Notes: generated by a model from the letters alone, not told the origin. Shown: positions 34,080 to 42,974, counted from the stretch's first letter. The stretch: 64,000 bases of DNA from Arthrobacter sp. YN (GCF_002224285.1 NZ_CP022436.1:2232001-2296000), one strand, 5' to 3'. Numbers and translations are program-made.

Positions 34080-35318
34080 GTGAGTCGTCCCGACGGCAGC
34101 ATCCAGCTCGACCAAGTTTTGGGGAGGGCCACCGCTCGTGGGGGCCTTGCCCGGTATGTCCTGGCCGCCACGCTCGCCCGTAGCGCCGACGGCGGTGCCG
34201 TCGTCGCGATCGTCCTGCTCGTGACAACCAGTGGAGCCCCTGGTTGGCTTGCCGGAGTTCTCGGCGCCTGCATCACCGCACCGCATCTCTTCGGTCCCCT
34301 CATCGCCAGGCGTCTGGACACTGCCCGTGACGGCCGAACGGTGATCGCTTTGGCCTGCATGGCGCACGGGGTGACGCTGGCAGCCGCCGTTCTTCTGTAT
34401 CCGGTCACGTGGCCGATAGTCCCTGCCTTGCTGCTCATAGCGTCGGGGCTGGTTGGTCCCCTTTTGACAGGTGGTATCAGTAGCCGGCTGGCTGCGATTG
34501 CCGGAAGCGACAGGATCAGTCAGCGTCGTGCGCAGGGGTGGGACGTTGCCACGTACGGTATCGGAGGGACCATCGGGCCGTCGTTGGTTGCGGCTGTCTC
34601 CGCGTGGGCGAATCCTGCCGTGGCAGCGTTGATCCTTGCCGGATCGACTTTCGTCGCGGCCGCAATGGTCAGGCTTTTGCCGTATTCGCCTCCGGCGGCC
34701 GTACCCTCGGAGGTTCCTCGCCCAGGCGCGACTTTGCGGATGATGGTCTCCAACGGCCCTTTACGCCGCACGCTCTACCTGACGGTCGCCGTCGCCCTGT
34801 CCGTGGCGGCATTGCCTATTACCGCGGTCGCCTCCACGGGTGAACTTCGGGTTGAACCGGCCGCAGCGGGTGTTCTGACGGCAGCCTACGGGCTCGGTGG
34901 TCTTATAGGTTCCGCCGGGGTGATGATCAGGCCCATGCGAACCGATGCGGACCCCTTGATGACCTGGCTGGGAGCTGCCGTGGGGGCTGCTCTGTGTGGT
35001 GCCGCCGTCGCGGGCGTGTTTCCTGTAGCTGTCGCAGCATACTCCGTTGCAGGGGTCCTCAACTCCTACTTCTTTGCAGCTACTTTGGCAGCTCGCAGTG
35101 AATACGCCCCAGCGGCGGTTCGCGGCCAGGTTTTTGTTTGGATTGGAGCCTTGAAAATCACTGCGGGGTCAGCTGGCACAGCTTTGGCGGGGGCTATCAT
35201 CGCACCAGCAATCCAGCTTCCGTTGTTCCTCGCAGCCGGCCTTATCGGTGTTGCCATGTTGGCATCGGTCCTTGACCGTCATCGCGAGCAAAAGCGTTAC
35301 CCGAAATTCACCTCCTAG
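34080..35318 (+). CDS. MFS transporter
   Basis: 412 residues with about twelve hydrophobic helices and few charged loops; a loop after helix 2 reads RRLDTARDGRT. No family-specific substrate signature is visible. I chose the GTG at 34080, which has GGAGAG 8 nt upstream and begins 29 nt after the aldolase stop; the in-frame extension back to 33885 would lie inside the aldolase gene. It is probably co-transcribed with the aldolase and either imports its substrate or exports a product. Confidence 0.8.
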   Translation: MSRPDGSIQLDQVLGRATARGGLARYVLAATLARSADGGAVVAIVLLVTTSGAPGWLAGVLGACITAPHLFGPLIARRLDTARDGRTVIALACMAHGVTLAAAVLLYPVTWPIVPALLLIASGLVGPLLTGGISSRLAAIAGSDRISQRRAQGWDVATYGIGGTIGPSLVAAVSAWANPAVAALILAGSTFVAAAMVRLLPYSPPAAVPSEVPRPGATLRMMVSNGPLRRTLYLTVAVALSVAALPITAVASTGELRVEPAAAGVLTAAYGLGGLIGSAGVMIRPMRTDADPLMTWLGAAVGAALCGAAVAGVFPVAVAAYSVAGVLNSYFFAATLAARSEYAPAAVRGQVFVWIGALKITAGSAGTALAGAIIAPAIQLPLFLAAGLIGVAMLASVLDRHREQKRYPKFTS

Positions 35319-35416
35319 CATCAGGACGGGGGAACGCCTCGTAGCCCGCCAATCGGCCGCCAACCATTGTTGCGGCGCAGTTTGGCGGGCTTTGTGCGTT
35401 GGCCACTCAGCGGGCT

Positions 35417-36052
35417 CTAGGCCAGTTGGACGAGGGAGACAGTGTCGCTCGTGGGACGGAACCCGTGCTGAGCGCCGAGACCGAAGTAGTGGCGAAAGCT
35501 GTAAATGGTGGGTTCCCACGATTGCGGATCAATGTGGTTCGTTCCAGGAACGACGATGCCTGGGTTGGCGTGGACTCGGACCACTTCGGCCTCGACCATG
35601 AAGTAGTTACCCACACCTTTGCTGGCCCGGCGAACCTTGGCTTCGAACTGAAGGGCACATTCCTGAATGCGCGGGGGAGCGACCGTATCGGATGCTCGGC
35701 TCGTCAGGCCAGCTCGGCCGAGCTTGTCCTTTTCATGTGCATAGCGTGGAGATTTCGCCTCGGGTACAGGGTCTGAACCTGTGGTGTCGGCGATGGATTC
35801 GATGCGCTGCCACAGCTCAGGTCCGGGGAAGTTTACTGTCAGTTCCGGCCTTTCATGAAGGTTCGCGATGGTGTGGCCGTCGGCGAGCAGCCCAAGCACC
35901 AGCATCTTCTCAAGTGCCCAATACGAGGAGGCGGGTGAAATGTTGGGTGATCCATCGGCATTCTCCGTGCACAGCAGCATGACGGGGGTTCCGACGTAGA
36001 GGACGTTGGGCTCGATGGTGATGTGTTCAGGGGTGATCATGGGTTCTTTCAT
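35417..36052 (-). CDS. Flavin reductase-like (FMN-binding split barrel) family protein
   Basis: 211 residues. LYVGTPVMLLCTENADGSPNISPASSYWALEKMLVLGLL is the flavin-binding start of the DIM6/NTAB-type flavin-reductase-like family. It is longer than classical HpaC-type reductases and lies nearer to the family often annotated as flavoprotein oxygenases. The start may be Met1 or Met5; neither has a clear ribosome-binding site. The strong hairpin at 36108-36148 separates it from the upstream lyase operon, so it is likely transcribed alone. Confidence 0.75.
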   Translation of the reverse strand: MKEPMITPEHITIEPNVLYVGTPVMLLCTENADGSPNISPASSYWALEKMLVLGLLADGHTIANLHERPELTVNFPGPELWQRIESIADTTGSDPVPEAKSPRYAHEKDKLGRAGLTSRASDTVAPPRIQECALQFEAKVRRASKGVGNYFMVEAEVVRVHANPGIVVPGTNHIDPQSWEPTIYSFRHYFGLGAQHGFRPTSDTVSLVQLA

Positions 36053-36107
36053 TTAGGCGCGGATCGGATTCGGTCTGGGGCAAACAGGGTGGAGGTAACG
36101 ACGACAA

Positions 36108-36148
36108 AGCCTGGGACGGGGGCCTTATCAGGCGCCCCGTCCCAGGCT
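36108..36148 (-). terminator. Terminator of the gamma-lyase operon
   Basis: Perfect 14-bp stem AGCCTGGGACGGGG / CCCCGTCCCAGGCT, 18 nt beyond the lyase stop. On the minus strand the stem is followed by TTTGTCGTC. Confidence 0.85.
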
Positions 36149-36165
36149 CGTGCATTCAGCGGTAG

Positions 36166-37383
36166 CTACTGCCCGGGGAACGTCTTGTCCAGGGCATTGA
36201 GGATGTCGTCAACGAGATCTTCGGCGTCCTCAAGGCCGATCGAAAGACGCATGTGGCCGTACTTGTGGAACGAGGCAGGGTAGTTTTCTGACCCTCCGCG
36301 TGCGTCCGGGCCAACGTGGACGATCAAAGATTCATCATGGCCAAGGGACACTGCAGAGGTAATGACCTGCAGGTTGTTGACGAAACGGTTCTGGGTGTCG
36401 GAGTCACCGTCCACGGCGAAGGCCAGGACTCCGCCGTAGCCGCGTCCGGCGAATTGTTTGGCAGCGGTTTCGTGCTGTGGGTGGGATGCAAGGCCCGGGT
36501 AGAGGACATAGGCGACCCGTGGGTCTGATTCCAGGACCGCAGCTACTTTCTCGGCGCTAGAGAAGTGCTGCTTGAGTCGCAACGGCAACGTGACGGAGCC
36601 GCGCATGATCATCCAGGCGTTGAAGGGTGAGATCACACCGCCGACCTCGACGACGGCTTCGTGCTTGATGTGCTGAATGAGCTCGCGGCGACCGGCTACC
36701 ACCCCGCCCATGGCGTCGCCATGGCCGTTGATGTATTTGGTCAGTGAGTGGACGACCAGATCGGCCCCGTCATCGAGGGCCCGGTAGAACGGGGCCGGCG
36801 TGAACGTGGCATCGATGCTGAACAGTACGCCCGCATCCTTGGCGATGCGGGACAAGGCCGCCACGTTGGCGACCTTGGTGGTCGGGTTGGCGATGGTTTC
36901 AGCGTGGATGAGCTTAGTGTTGGGGCGCACCGCGGCCTGGACAGCTTCAAGGTCAGCCACGTCCACGAAGGTAACTTCGATCCCGTATTTCTCGGGGAGG
37001 AGCTCGCCGAACAGGCGGTAGACAGCTTCATATGTGACGTTGGAGACCACTACGTGATCGCCGACTTTGAGAAGACTGAAGAAGATTCCGTGCAGTGCCG
37101 CCACGCCTGTGGCGAAGGCGGCGGCGGCTTCGGCGCCTTCCATGGCGGCAAGCTTGGTTTCAAGCGCCACCGAGTTCGCACCGGACGTCCGGTTGTAGAC
37201 CAATCCGTCGTCCACGCTCGACCAGTCCATGTCGGACGGGTCCTCGGGCAACAGGTAGGAGTTGGCCATGATCAGCGGGGTGCGGAGGGCGCCGGTGCCC
37301 TTGTCGATGTTGTTTCCACCATGGACCGCCCAGGTGTAGTCATGGACGGAGTCACGGTTGTGCTTATCCGGGTTTCGCTTCAT
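36166..37383 (-). CDS. Cys/Met-metabolism PLP enzyme, candidate canavanine gamma-lyase
   Basis: 405-residue fold-type-I PLP enzyme of the cystathionine gamma-synthase/methionine gamma-lyase family. YNRTSGANSVALETKLAAMEGAEAA matches the Tyr/Arg cofactor-phosphate motif, SIDATFTPAPF carries the pyridine-binding Asp191, and VHSLTKYINGHGD carries the Schiff-base Lys216. It is last in an operon with an XRE-cupin regulator, a stand-alone B3/4 protein and an Lrp regulator. Canavanine gamma-lyases, which release homoserine and hydroxyguanidine, belong to this family and occur with exactly such B3/4 and RidA genes. Methionine or homocysteine gamma-lyase is the main alternative; the assignment rests on context. 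Confidence 0.8.
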   Translation of the reverse strand: MKRNPDKHNRDSVHDYTWAVHGGNNIDKGTGALRTPLIMANSYLLPEDPSDMDWSSVDDGLVYNRTSGANSVALETKLAAMEGAEAAAAFATGVAALHGIFFSLLKVGDHVVVSNVTYEAVYRLFGELLPEKYGIEVTFVDVADLEAVQAAVRPNTKLIHAETIANPTTKVANVAALSRIAKDAGVLFSIDATFTPAPFYRALDDGADLVVHSLTKYINGHGDAMGGVVAGRRELIQHIKHEAVVEVGGVISPFNAWMIMRGSVTLPLRLKQHFSSAEKVAAVLESDPRVAYVLYPGLASHPQHETAAKQFAGRGYGGVLAFAVDGDSDTQNRFVNNLQVITSAVSLGHDESLIVHVGPDARGGSENYPASFHKYGHMRLSIGLEDAEDLVDDILNALDKTFPGQ

Positions 37384-37416
37384 TGCTGGTGTTTCCTTTC
37401 GGATGGGTATGCATCG

Positions 37417-37887
37417 TCAGAGGCCAATGGTTTGAGGTGTCGGGCGATGACAGAAAAGGGGTTGGGTTGTTGATACGTCGAGGGCCAGTACCGCTGACTG
37501 AACTTTGAAAAAGGTGGTGATCTTGTCGAGCCGATCAAGGTCGGGGACCTGGAGCCTCAGGAGAACTGTGTGGGCGTTGTCGACGAGTTCGGCTGTGATG
37601 ATTTCCGGGATGGACTTCAAGCTGCGTTGCAGGTCGTGCCCAGAGCGCCCCGGCACCTGCACAATTCTGATGACGGCGGTTATGGGCCTCGTGGTTGGAT
37701 CGGGATAGTCGCGGATGATCGTGTAACCGCCGATGTGCCCGTCCAGTTCGAGCCTGAAGATCCGTTCGGCGCACTGGCTTTTGGTCAGGCCGGTACGTAG
37801 GGCGATCGTTGCGCTCGGAAGCCTGCCTTCGTCCTGCAGAATGCCCAGGATTTTCAGGTCCATCGGGTCCGGCTCAGGTACGTTCAC
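37417..37887 (-). CDS. Lrp/AsnC family regulator 1
   Basis: 156 residues. An N-terminal winged helix (MDLKILGILQDEGRLPSATIALRTGLTKSQCAERIFRLE) is followed by the RAM/ligand-binding domain. The GTG start at 37887 is supported by GAGCGAGGA upstream; an internal Met at 37863 is the alternative. It lies between the B3/4 gene (16-nt gap) and the lyase gene (33-nt gap), so it is likely the amino-acid-responsive regulator of this operon. AsnC-type regulators sense free amino acids such as the proposed canavanine or homoserine. Confidence 0.88.
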   Translation of the reverse strand: MNVPEPDPMDLKILGILQDEGRLPSATIALRTGLTKSQCAERIFRLELDGHIGGYTIIRDYPDPTTRPITAVIRIVQVPGRSGHDLQRSLKSIPEIITAELVDNAHTVLLRLQVPDLDRLDKITTFFKVQSAVLALDVSTTQPLFCHRPTPQTIGL

Positions 37888-37903
37888 GGCGTCCTCGCTC
37901 CGG

Positions 37904-38641
37904 TTACTGTCCTGGCTTGTGGCCGTCGGATTGAACCAGTTGCTGAGCGGTAACGACTTCCGGCCCCAGGAGGAGCAGGTGCTCTGTGAGGTCCTTGCCA
38001 GCGGCAAGCAGAGCTTCAGTGGTCTTCGGTTCGAGAGCGTCGAGAATGAACAACGCCGAGGTCGTGTCGTCGCGCAGTTGCGTGCGGCGGCCTTGGCGCC
38101 AGTTCCAGCGGCGGCAAGTGACCCCATCCTCGTCGCACCAAACGACTTCACCTGCGTCCGGGTAGTCGATGAGTGGTTCACCGCTGGCCACGGTCTCGAA
38201 GGGTTCATGGCCCGTTGCGCGGACCAGCCGCGGTGCTCCGCGGTAGCTGGCGAGGTCCTCGCCGCCGAGCGGAATCTGGTGCAGCACTGAGACTGCGTTG
38301 TAAAGGTCGGTGAGCCTGTTGACCCGGGGGAGACCTGCGTCCGCACGGCGGACCAATGCTTCGAGGCTGTTGCGGGTGCGGTTGGGCTTGGCTCCGAAGG
38401 ACTGGTACGCCTCCCGCCACGCAGCAACGTGCGGGAGGTGCTCGACTTTCTGCTGGCTCAGTGCGGCCCGGGCAGCGGCCTCAGCCTGTTCCAGCAAAGC
38501 ATTGCCGGCTTCATCGCTGGGTTCCGGGACGAGCCCGTCGACGGCGATCAGCAGGGCCCGGTAGTCGGGTCGAAGCTCGAATACCTCGGGGGCGACGTGT
38601 GCTTGGTTGAGGAGTTCCTGAAGAGTTTGGGAGCTATGCAT
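37904..38641 (-). CDS. Stand-alone B3/4 tRNA-editing domain protein, paralogue 1 (CtdA-like)
   Basis: 245 residues consisting of the B3/B4 domain otherwise found in the beta subunit of phenylalanyl-tRNA synthetase, where it hydrolyses mischarged tRNA. Visible family stretches are FELRPDYRALLIAVDGLVP, AYQSFGAKPNRTRNSLEAL, NAVSVLHQIPLGGEDL, WCDEDGVTCRRWNWRQGRRT and SALFILDAL. Stand-alone members include CtdA, a deacylase of canavanyl-tRNA(Arg). The start has GGGAG 7 nt upstream and overlaps the cupin stop by 8 nt. A close paralogue, roughly 70% identical by eye, is at 49396-50124. The substrate is inferred from neighbours. Confidence 0.85.
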   Translation of the reverse strand: MHSSQTLQELLNQAHVAPEVFELRPDYRALLIAVDGLVPEPSDEAGNALLEQAEAAARAALSQQKVEHLPHVAAWREAYQSFGAKPNRTRNSLEALVRRADAGLPRVNRLTDLYNAVSVLHQIPLGGEDLASYRGAPRLVRATGHEPFETVASGEPLIDYPDAGEVVWCDEDGVTCRRWNWRQGRRTQLRDDTTSALFILDALEPKTTEALLAAGKDLTEHLLLLGPEVVTAQQLVQSDGHKPGQ

Positions 38642-39235
38642 TGCCAGTCTCCCGATGCCCTGACCCGACGCCTCGCTCAAAAACGGCGAGGGAGAACCGT
38701 GCGGCCTTGGCGCTGTCGTTCGAGTACGAATGGGCTACGTCACCAGGAAAGGAGACCGAGTCGCCAACTTCCAGAGTGACCGTCTGGTCCCCGGCGACAA
38801 CCGTGACTGTTCCTTCTTGAACCTGCAACAGCTCTTTCGTGCCGGGCGTATGTGCCTCGCTGGAGTGCTGGTCACCGGGGCCCAGCGTCCAATCCCACAG
38901 TTCAACAACTTCTGGCGGTTCGGTTCCGGCGACGAGAACTCCGCGTCCGCCTGAATCGCTGCTCCACAGCACGGCGCCTTCGCCCTTGCGGGTCACCTTC
39001 ACGGCCTTGGGTTCGGGGACTGGACCAGGTCCGGGAGTCCTACGCCGAGGGCGTCGCTGATCCGCAACAGCGTGCCGACGCTGGGGTTCATTGTTGCCTG
39101 TTCCACGTTGACGAGCATGCGTCGGCTCACACCGGCAGCTTCCGCGAGCTGGTCCAGGGTCCAGCGGCGTGCCTGACGCTCCTGCTTGACCCGTACCCCG
39201 ATGGCTGAGGCCAGGGTTGCGATGTTTTCATCCAT
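38634..39235 (-). CDS. XRE-cupin transcriptional regulator, apparently split by a one-base deletion
   Basis: The N-terminal 78 residues (39235 to 38999) form an XRE helix-turn-helix (RRWTLDQLAEAAGVSRRMLVNVEQATMNPSVGTLLRISDAL). The C-terminal part, in the next frame from 39002 to 38634, is a cupin_2 sensor (HTPGTKELLQVQEGTVTVVAGD, then SFPGDVAHSY). Such regulators are normally one protein of about 190-200 residues; adding one base near the CCCAAGG at about 39003-39010 gives 200 residues. Alternatively, two coupled proteins (GTGA overlap) are made. It heads the B3/4-Lrp-lyase operon, and a 15-nt palindrome lies 14 nt upstream, probably its own operator. Confidence 0.8.
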
Positions 39236-39243
39236 AAATGCAG

Positions 39244-39264
39244 CATACTGCACTTGAAGTGCAC
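39244..39264 (-). promoter_or_regulatory. Palindromic operator upstream of the XRE-cupin/B3/4 operon
   Basis: Contains the perfect palindrome TGCACTT-g-AAGTGCA (39249-39263). The surrounding 21 nt differ from the sequence upstream of the second B3/4 gene (50173-50193) at only two central bases. The site lies 9-29 nt before the regulator's ATG, suiting autorepression. Confidence 0.75.
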
Positions 39265-39302
39265 TTTTCAAGACCTGCCCGACAGATCCATGTAGAAACA
39301 AC

Positions 39303-39336
39303 TGAGCCGCCACTGCGATGTTGCGGTGGCGGCTCA
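39303..39336 (-). terminator. Terminator after the RidA gene
   Basis: 14-bp stem TGAGCCGCCACTGC / GCGGTGGCGGCTCA (one G-T wobble) with a 6-nt loop. On the minus strand it is followed by GTTGTTTCT. It separates the APC-RidA unit from the XRE-led operon. Confidence 0.8.
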
Positions 39337-39368
39337 CTTTGAACCCGGTCCGGTTCGGGTAAAGGAGG

Positions 39369-39761
39369 TTATGCAGTGTCCGGGAGTACGGCCAGGACTT
39401 CGATTTCCACGAGAGCACCAGGAACCAGTTCGGCTCCGACCGTCACACGGGCCGGATAGGGTTTGGGTACATGCCGGCCGTAGGCGGCGTCAAACTCGTC
39501 AAAGTCATGATCCGTAGAGAGATAGACGCGGCTGATCAGCACATCGGACCAGCGGGCGCCGGCGTGGATTAGGATCGAGTCGATCTGGGCAAGAACCTGC
39601 GACACCTGCTCGGTGACGCTGCCCTGGAGAATGCCGCCCGTTTGGGGGTCAATGGGGATTTGACCGGAGACTTGGAGGAAGCGGCCGATCTGTTTGGCCT
39701 GGCTGTAGGAGCCGACCGGCGCCGGGGCGTTGGGTGATTCGATGACGCGGTTTACGGACAT
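39369..39761 (-). CDS. RidA family enamine/imine deaminase
   Basis: 130 residues. APVGSYSQAKQIGRFLQVSGQIPIDPQTG is the RidA N-terminal signature, and YPARVTVGAELVPGALVEIEVLAV carries the conserved catalytic arginine and the terminal Glu. RidA proteins hydrolyse reactive enamines/imines released by PLP enzymes, protecting other PLP enzymes. It lies beside the gamma-lyase locus and downstream of the amino-acid permease gene (45-nt gap), and RidA homologues accompany PLP gamma-lyases in other bacteria. Confidence 0.92.
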   Translation of the reverse strand: MSVNRVIESPNAPAPVGSYSQAKQIGRFLQVSGQIPIDPQTGGILQGSVTEQVSQVLAQIDSILIHAGARWSDVLISRVYLSTDHDFDEFDAAYGRHVPKPYPARVTVGAELVPGALVEIEVLAVLPDTA

Positions 39762-39806
39762 GTTCGTCTTTCCCTTGCTTGATAGTGGAAGTTAATGTGG
39801 CGTGGC

Positions 39807-41231
39807 TTATGGAACGGGGAGTGATTCCTTCGGCGGCCTCTGGCGTAGTCGGGAGTGGCCGATGGAGTAGGTGAAGTAGAACGCGGTGGCCAGCAGGAGC
39901 CATGCGATGAATGCGATCAACGTGACCGGACGAAGATCTTTGATGATCCACAGGCAGCCGAGGATGGAGAGAATCGGCACGACCGGGTAGAGCGGGACCT
40001 TGAACGGAGCGGGTTGGTTTGGGTATTGGGCGCGTCGGATGATGACGGCCAGCGCCACCACGATGAACGCGACCAGAGTGCCAATGCTGGTCATCTCGGC
40101 AAGGAAGCTGATAGGCAGCAAGCCTGCGAGCACGGCGACAGCCGAACCGGTGATGAAAGTGCCGGCAATTGGTGTCCGGGTGCGGGCGTTGACGCGGGAA
40201 AACACTGGCGGCACGAGCCCGTCGGTGCTCATCGCGAAAAAGATGCGCGTCTGTCCGTACAGCACGACCAGGGTCACGCTGAAAATCGAGACGATGGCGG
40301 CCAGGGCCAGTATGGTGCCGGGCCAGCTTGCGTTGGTGACGGTCTGCAGGATCTCCGCCAAACCTGCTTCCTGGCCTTCGAAGGCCCGGGTTTCCTGGGC
40401 TCCGATGGCCACCACGGCGACTGCGATGTACAGGGCCGTGACGACAGCGAGGGTGATGAGGATGGCCAGTGGCATGGTGCGGGACGGGTTTTTGGCTTCG
40501 TTTCCTGCGGTGGAGACCGCGTCCAGCCCGATGTAGGAGAAGAAGATGATGCCGGCGGCGCCGGTGATGCCGGCTATGCCCATCGGTGCGAAGTTGGAGA
40601 AGTGGTCTTGGTTCCACCCCGTTACCCCAATGACGATGAACATCACCAGGACGGCCAATTTGATCATCACCATGGCTGCGTTGGCTTTCGCTGACTCGCT
40701 CACACCGCGCACCAGTAACAGCGTGCACATGGCAACCAGGGCGATGGCGGGCAGGTTCACTACGCCGCCGGCTTCGGGTGCACTGGACAAAGCCTCGGGG
40801 ATGCGGACCCCGAAAAGGTTCTCCAGAGCCTGGTTCAGGTACTCGGACCAACCGACGGCGACAGCTGCCCCCGAGACCCCGTACTCCAGCAGGAGGCAGG
40901 CGCCGACGGCGAGGGCCGGGAACTCGCCCAGTGTCGCGTAGGCGTAGGAATAGGAGGAGCCGGAGGCGGGGATGGCACTGGCCATCTCTGCGTAGCAGAG
41001 AGCGGTGAGTCCGGCTACGACCGCGGCGATCACGAAGGACCAGATCACTGCCGGACCGGCGACGGGAACGGCCTGGGAGAAGACGATAAAGATTCCCGTT
41101 CCCACGGTGGCGCCGATGCCCAGCATGGACAGCTGGAAGGTTCCCATGCTGCGCGCCAGTGCTGGCTGCTCCGTGGATTGCTGCGTTCCTGGTGTCGTTC
41201 TGCGAAAGAGAACGTGGCGAAGTGAAGACAT
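39807..41231 (-). CDS. APC/CAT-family amino-acid permease
   Basis: 474 residues, twelve or more hydrophobic helices. The N-terminal SMGTFQLSMLGIGATVGTGIFIVFSQA and AEMASAIPASGSSYSYAYATLGEFPA are hallmarks of the cationic-amino-acid-transporter branch of the APC superfamily, whose members carry lysine, arginine or ornithine. AGGAAC precedes the ATG at 41231. It is divergent from a LysR gene and transcribed with RidA. A cationic-amino-acid permease suits uptake of arginine-like canavanine; the specificity is inferred. Confidence 0.85.
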   Translation of the reverse strand: MSSLRHVLFRRTTPGTQQSTEQPALARSMGTFQLSMLGIGATVGTGIFIVFSQAVPVAGPAVIWSFVIAAVVAGLTALCYAEMASAIPASGSSYSYAYATLGEFPALAVGACLLLEYGVSGAAVAVGWSEYLNQALENLFGVRIPEALSSAPEAGGVVNLPAIALVAMCTLLLVRGVSESAKANAAMVMIKLAVLVMFIVIGVTGWNQDHFSNFAPMGIAGITGAAGIIFFSYIGLDAVSTAGNEAKNPSRTMPLAILITLAVVTALYIAVAVVAIGAQETRAFEGQEAGLAEILQTVTNASWPGTILALAAIVSIFSVTLVVLYGQTRIFFAMSTDGLVPPVFSRVNARTRTPIAGTFITGSAVAVLAGLLPISFLAEMTSIGTLVAFIVVALAVIIRRAQYPNQPAPFKVPLYPVVPILSILGCLWIIKDLRPVTLIAFIAWLLLATAFYFTYSIGHSRLRQRPPKESLPVP

Positions 41232-41525
41232 CTGAAAGTTCCTAGCGGTATGGCCTGACCGAGGGTCAAGCAGTCCCGCCTCCACGGCGTCCGTGGCGCA
41301 AGGCAGGAGGGGTCAAGTACGGGAGAGGCTCCTGCACCTGACCGGAGATCGGCAAAGACAAGTTCTGAACACAGCGGGAGCCGAATTGTTGATGTTGGAT
41401 CCCGTCGGGGAGTGGGTCACGCAGCGCGTCTGGTGGGACGGCTGGCTGTGACTTGTGTCAATGCTAGATAGGATTAAGCACCATACCAATGGCATATGTT
41501 CTAATCAATGATTTAGGTAACCCTT
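41232..41525. other. Divergent promoter region, APC permease and LysR genes
   Basis: 294 bases between divergent starts. A weak dyad ATACC-aat-GGCAT lies close to the LysR gene, where a LysR autoregulatory site would be expected. Nothing else is recognisable. Confidence 0.4.
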
Positions 41526-42470
41526 ATGGATCCGTACCAACTCAGCGTCTTGCGTGAACTCGGTGATCATGGCAGTGTGGCCGCTACAGCCCGCGCCCTG
41601 GGGGTCAGTCCGTCCGCGGTTTCGCAGTCCCTCGGGGCCCTTCAGCGCAAATTCAAGGCACCGTTGACCCAGAAGCGTGGACGCTCCGTGGAACTCACGG
41701 ACGCGGGTCAGGCTCTTGCGGTCGCGGCTATCGCCGTCTCGGAAGCGATCACCCGGGCGGAGGCAACAGTGGATGAATTCGTTGGCGGTATCGACCGAAC
41801 AGTGCACGTCAGCGCCTTCCACAGCGCCGCAATGACGTTCTTTCCTGACCTCGCGGCCTTGGAAAATACGGAAGGGTTCCCAGTGGTTGAATGCGTCGAT
41901 GAAGACGTGGACCGTCTCTCGTTCCCGGCCCTAACCGCCAGCTACGACATCGTCATTGGCCATAGGATGAGCCACACACCGCCTTGGCCCAGGGACAGGT
42001 TGGCAGTGTTGTCGCTGTTGCGGGAACCCATGGACGTGGCCATGCACTCGTCCCACGATTTGGCCATGAAGAAGACGCTGAAACCCTCAGACCTCGTGGG
42101 GACAACGTGGATTTCGACGCACGCAGGGTTTTCGCCGGCTGACATGTTGGACGCCGTAGCCGCGGCGGCGGGACATCCCATGCGGGTGGTGCACCGGATC
42201 AACGACTTCAGCACTGCCGCGGCCATGGTCTCCGAAGGCGGACATCTTGCACTACTGCCCCGGCACACGGTCCGAATCCCGGCGTCCCATGACGTTGTGC
42301 TGCGGCCTCTCCAGGGCCTGGAGACAGTTCGGCATGTGGACATGCTGATCCGGCCTGAACGGGTTGTCCACAGAGCAGTAGCTGTCGTCATCGATGCTCT
42401 GCGCGAGATCGCCCAATCACATGTTCAATCCCCCTCAGTCAGGAGCACCCGTGCCGAAGAGTCCACGTGA
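41526..42470 (+). CDS. LysR family transcriptional regulator
   Basis: 314 residues. The N-terminal winged helix (ELGDHGSVAATARALGVSPSAVSQSLGALQRKF) is classical LysR, followed by a two-lobed effector domain with the late STAAAMVSEGGHLALLPRH segment. It is divergent from the APC permease-RidA unit, the standard LysR arrangement for controlling a neighbour. Its end overlaps the second Lrp gene by 20 nt. Confidence 0.88.
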   Translation: MDPYQLSVLRELGDHGSVAATARALGVSPSAVSQSLGALQRKFKAPLTQKRGRSVELTDAGQALAVAAIAVSEAITRAEATVDEFVGGIDRTVHVSAFHSAAMTFFPDLAALENTEGFPVVECVDEDVDRLSFPALTASYDIVIGHRMSHTPPWPRDRLAVLSLLREPMDVAMHSSHDLAMKKTLKPSDLVGTTWISTHAGFSPADMLDAVAAAAGHPMRVVHRINDFSTAAAMVSEGGHLALLPRHTVRIPASHDVVLRPLQGLETVRHVDMLIRPERVVHRAVAVVIDALREIAQSHVQSPSVRSTRAEEST

Positions 42471-42906
42471 TGAAATAGATGCGCAGATTCTGGCCGAGCT
42501 TCGGCGCAATGCCCGCATCAGCTTGGCCCAGCTGGGGGAGAAGGTGCTGCTGTCCCGTAACGCGGTTCGGCAGCGAATCGAGCGGTTGGAACGTGATGGC
42601 TACATTAACGGCTACACCATCAAAGAATCAGCAGGAGATGGAATCCCCACCGTCAATGCCGTGCTGTTGATTCAGAGGCATGACCGCATGCGGGGCAGCG
42701 ACGTCATTGCAGGTTTGCGGGCCATCCCGGAAATCGCCACCTGCGATGTCGTCAGCGGCGAGCTTGATCTCATCGTCAGGGTCGAGGCGCCGGACGCTGC
42801 GAGGATCCAGGAGATCTGGAGGCAGGTCTCAGAGTTCCCCGGAGTCCGTGACACCACCACCGCGCTGTCCCTTTCGACCGTGATTGACAGGCAGGTGCCT
42901 CGCTGA
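42451..42906 (+). CDS. Lrp/AsnC family regulator 2
   Basis: 151 residues. The winged helix (IDAQILAELRRNARISLAQLGEKVLLSRNAVRQRIERLERDGYI) precedes the RAM effector domain. The GTG at 42451 with AGGAG upstream is preferred over an earlier ATG without such a site. It is co-transcribed with the LysR gene. As the second Lrp protein within 5 kb it is a further sign of amino-acid-responsive control. Confidence 0.87.
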   Translation: MPKSPRDEIDAQILAELRRNARISLAQLGEKVLLSRNAVRQRIERLERDGYINGYTIKESAGDGIPTVNAVLLIQRHDRMRGSDVIAGLRAIPEIATCDVVSGELDLIVRVEAPDAARIQEIWRQVSEFPGVRDTTTALSLSTVIDRQVPR

Positions 42907-42932
42907 GGCTTGTCCCCTTCGGATATTAAAAG

Positions 42933-42974
42933 AATCCGGCGTTGCGGAAACGAGTATGTCCGCAACGCCGGATT
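42933..42974. terminator. Bidirectional terminator between Lrp and aspartase genes
   Basis: Perfect 16-bp stem AATCCGGCGTTGCGGA / TCCGCAACGCCGGATT with a 10-nt loop. On the minus strand it is followed by CTTTTAA; on the plus strand it follows the Lrp stop by 27 nt. Confidence 0.88.
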
